Assembly (NCBI GenBank): GCA_026770585.1
Contig: MU647893.1
Coordinates: forward strand, 27,637-40,938
DNA: 13,302 nt
DNA from: Baffinella frigidus
Taxonomy: Eukaryota; Cryptophyceae; Cryptomonadales; Baffinellaceae
Direction of reading: 5' to 3'
The translations under genes were made by a program, and so were the position numbers. A model generated the notes under the pieces. The model worked only from the letters and a program-made list of their open reading frames with translations. It was not told the origin of the DNA and did no database searches. Positions 12,391 through 13,302 of this stretch are shown one piece after another. Position 1 is the first letter of the stretch. Every line of letters begins with the position of its first letter.

Positions 12391-13010
12391 CGACGTCTGC
12401 GGATGTGGTGAAACATCATGTAGTCGAACGCGATGTTGCGGTCGTAGATCGAGCTCATGCCGATCGTGTTCATATGGAAGTCCTCGGCTGCATACCGGGC
12501 TACGTACCAGTTGTGCACCTGTTGCTGCTGGTGGAGGGTCTGCAGATCTGCGTTACCAGGGATGTCCATTTCTCGGACGAATCTGTCATACGCACAATGC
12601 TCGCGTTTGTAGTGATTGTGTATCCACCGCATCTGTCGGGTTGAGTCAATTGTATACTCTGGATTCGACCCCTCGGTCACCTCGCCAAGCACCGCAACGT
12701 TGTGCTGGTGCTGCATGAGTGTGTGATGCGGGCTTGCCGACACGAATGGGACGGGTCCGCCTGGACGGAGCTCTCCAATGGTCGACCGCTGGCCAGGTGC
12801 AACGGTCATACCGCGCGGGTCATACACAAGACCAGCACCCGGCCCATCGTAATTCTCTATGCGGCGGTTTCTCGCTGCAAGCAGCTGGAGATTCTGGGCA
12901 TGTTGCGGAAGAACGAAGAATGGGTGCTCGTAGAGCCCTTCGGGTATGGGGGCAAGCCCCTTGCCCATGTCGCCGAGTCCGGCGAAGATGTGTGCATTTG
13001 AAGAAGCCAT
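12387..13010 (-). CDS. protein of unknown function with basic C-terminus, 207 aa
   Basis: I do not recognise it. The first 100 residues are rich in Gly, Pro, His and Gln and look loosely folded (GLGDMGKGLAPIPEGLYEHP). The second half is more helical, with many His, Tyr and Trp residues, a QQQQ run and a final RRRR that could bind nucleic acid or act as a nuclear signal. There is no membrane segment. The ATG at 13010 lies 47 bases after a TATATAT box. The tail-to-tail overlap with the membrane protein gene (shared TTAA, 12387-12390) leaves no room for separate terminators, so the two transcripts must overlap. Overlapping plus frames are shadows. Confidence 0.85.
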   Translation of the reverse strand: MASSNAHIFAGLGDMGKGLAPIPEGLYEHPFFVLPQHAQNLQLLAARNRRIENYDGPGAGLVYDPRGMTVAPGQRSTIGELRPGGPVPFVSASPHHTLMQHQHNVAVLGEVTEGSNPEYTIDSTRQMRWIHNHYKREHCAYDRFVREMDIPGNADLQTLHQQQQVHNWYVARYAAEDFHMNTIGMSSIYDRNIAFDYMMFHHIRRRR

Positions 13011-13050
13011 TCAGCCAGTTGCAAGATGTATTTTACATTGCCGCGCTCAA

Positions 13051-13057
13051 ATATATA
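13051..13057 (-). promoter_or_regulatory. TATA box
   Basis: TATATAT (followed by TTG) on the minus strand, 47 bases before the ATG at 13010. Confidence 0.65.
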
Positions 13058-13120
13058 CCCCCACAAACCTTCAATTCTATATCCTTCTCGGTCTGCGAGT
13101 TCTCTGTATGATATGTTGTA

Positions 13121-13302
13121 TCAGATGATCACGACCGGGGGGGTGTTCTTGACTTCAACAAATGCTTGCTGCATCGCGTCTACAAAGCACTTCATGTCGC
13201 CTGCTACCTCCGGGCAGTCGCTTTGAACGAGTCGTACGATCCCCTGCAGATATTCGTCTCGGCCGATCACAAAGCTAGTAACTCCTATGTAGAAATCGCT
13301 GT
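13121..13302 (-). CDS. C-terminal end of a minus-strand gene (partial, 59 aa)
   Basis: The frame is open from the right edge to TGA at 13123-13121. The codon choice and the sequence look like real coding: an aromatic start (SDFYIGVTSFVIGRDEYL), then LVQSDCPEV and a helix with FVDAMQQAF, ending in PPVVII. The gene starts outside the window, so length and family are unknown. It is followed by the promoter of the next minus gene within 70 bases, the same compact spacing seen elsewhere. Confidence 0.75.
   Translation of the reverse strand, partial: SDFYIGVTSFVIGRDEYLQGIVRLVQSDCPEVAGDMKCFVDAMQQAFVEVKNTPPVVII

Noticed and set aside
1-13302. Bacterial or phage origin
   Set aside because: No Shine-Dalgarno pattern or operon overlap; many TATA boxes and several AATAAA signals at consistent positions point to transcription by an eukaryotic-type system.

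Overview
The window reads as part of a large double-stranded DNA virus of a eukaryote, or an accessory region of one. The genes are compact and intronless. They lie on both strands and are mostly separated by short spacers or low-complexity repeat blocks. Many are preceded by an eukaryotic-type TATA box (TATATAAG, TATTTAAG or TATAAAG classes) 31-65 bases before the chosen ATG, and some are followed by AATAAA. I see no ribosome-binding-site grammar, tRNA, rRNA or bacterial operon structure. Two proteins are built of ankyrin repeats, and most of the others belong to no family I recognise. The base composition is GC-rich. I cannot assign a virus family from sequence alone. An endogenous viral copy in a host genome is not excluded, but nearly all the genes are intact.

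Layout, left to right. 1-462: the tail of a possible plus-strand gene with AATAAA, then two related palindromes. 463-879: small unknown gene. 1073-3076: two tandem ankyrin-repeat genes. 3299-4165: unknown helical protein whose stop codon lies inside a 10-bp-stem hairpin, followed by AATAAA and a 24-bp minisatellite. 4445-5434 (minus) and 5594-6049 (plus): a divergent pair sharing a 159-base promoter region. Part of that region is copied 761 bases away, at 6187-6279, where it heads only a truncated reading frame. 6771-6968: small protein. 7408-7887 (minus): a stand-alone CENP-B/pogo-type helix-turn-helix protein flanked by CCCACA-type and GTGTGC repeats. 8302-8781 (minus): proline-rich protein with a PPxY motif and a duplicated 36-residue unit. 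8980-9336: small single-pass membrane protein. 9577-9918 (minus) and about 10209-10481 (plus): small unknowns. 10540-10593: a G-quadruplex motif abutting a perfect 38-bp palindrome. 10719-11474 (minus): unknown. 11896-12390 (plus) and 12387-13010 (minus): membrane protein and unknown protein, tail to tail with overlapping stop codons. 13121-13302 (minus): C-terminal end of a further gene that enters from the right edge.

How the genes might work together can only be inferred. The ankyrin proteins, the small membrane proteins and the PPxY protein look like accessory or host-interaction genes. The helix-turn-helix protein looks like a captured transposon DNA-binding domain. The strongest structural signals are the 38-bp palindrome with its G-quadruplex, the duplicated and interrupted promoter segment, and the recurring hairpins near gene 3' ends.
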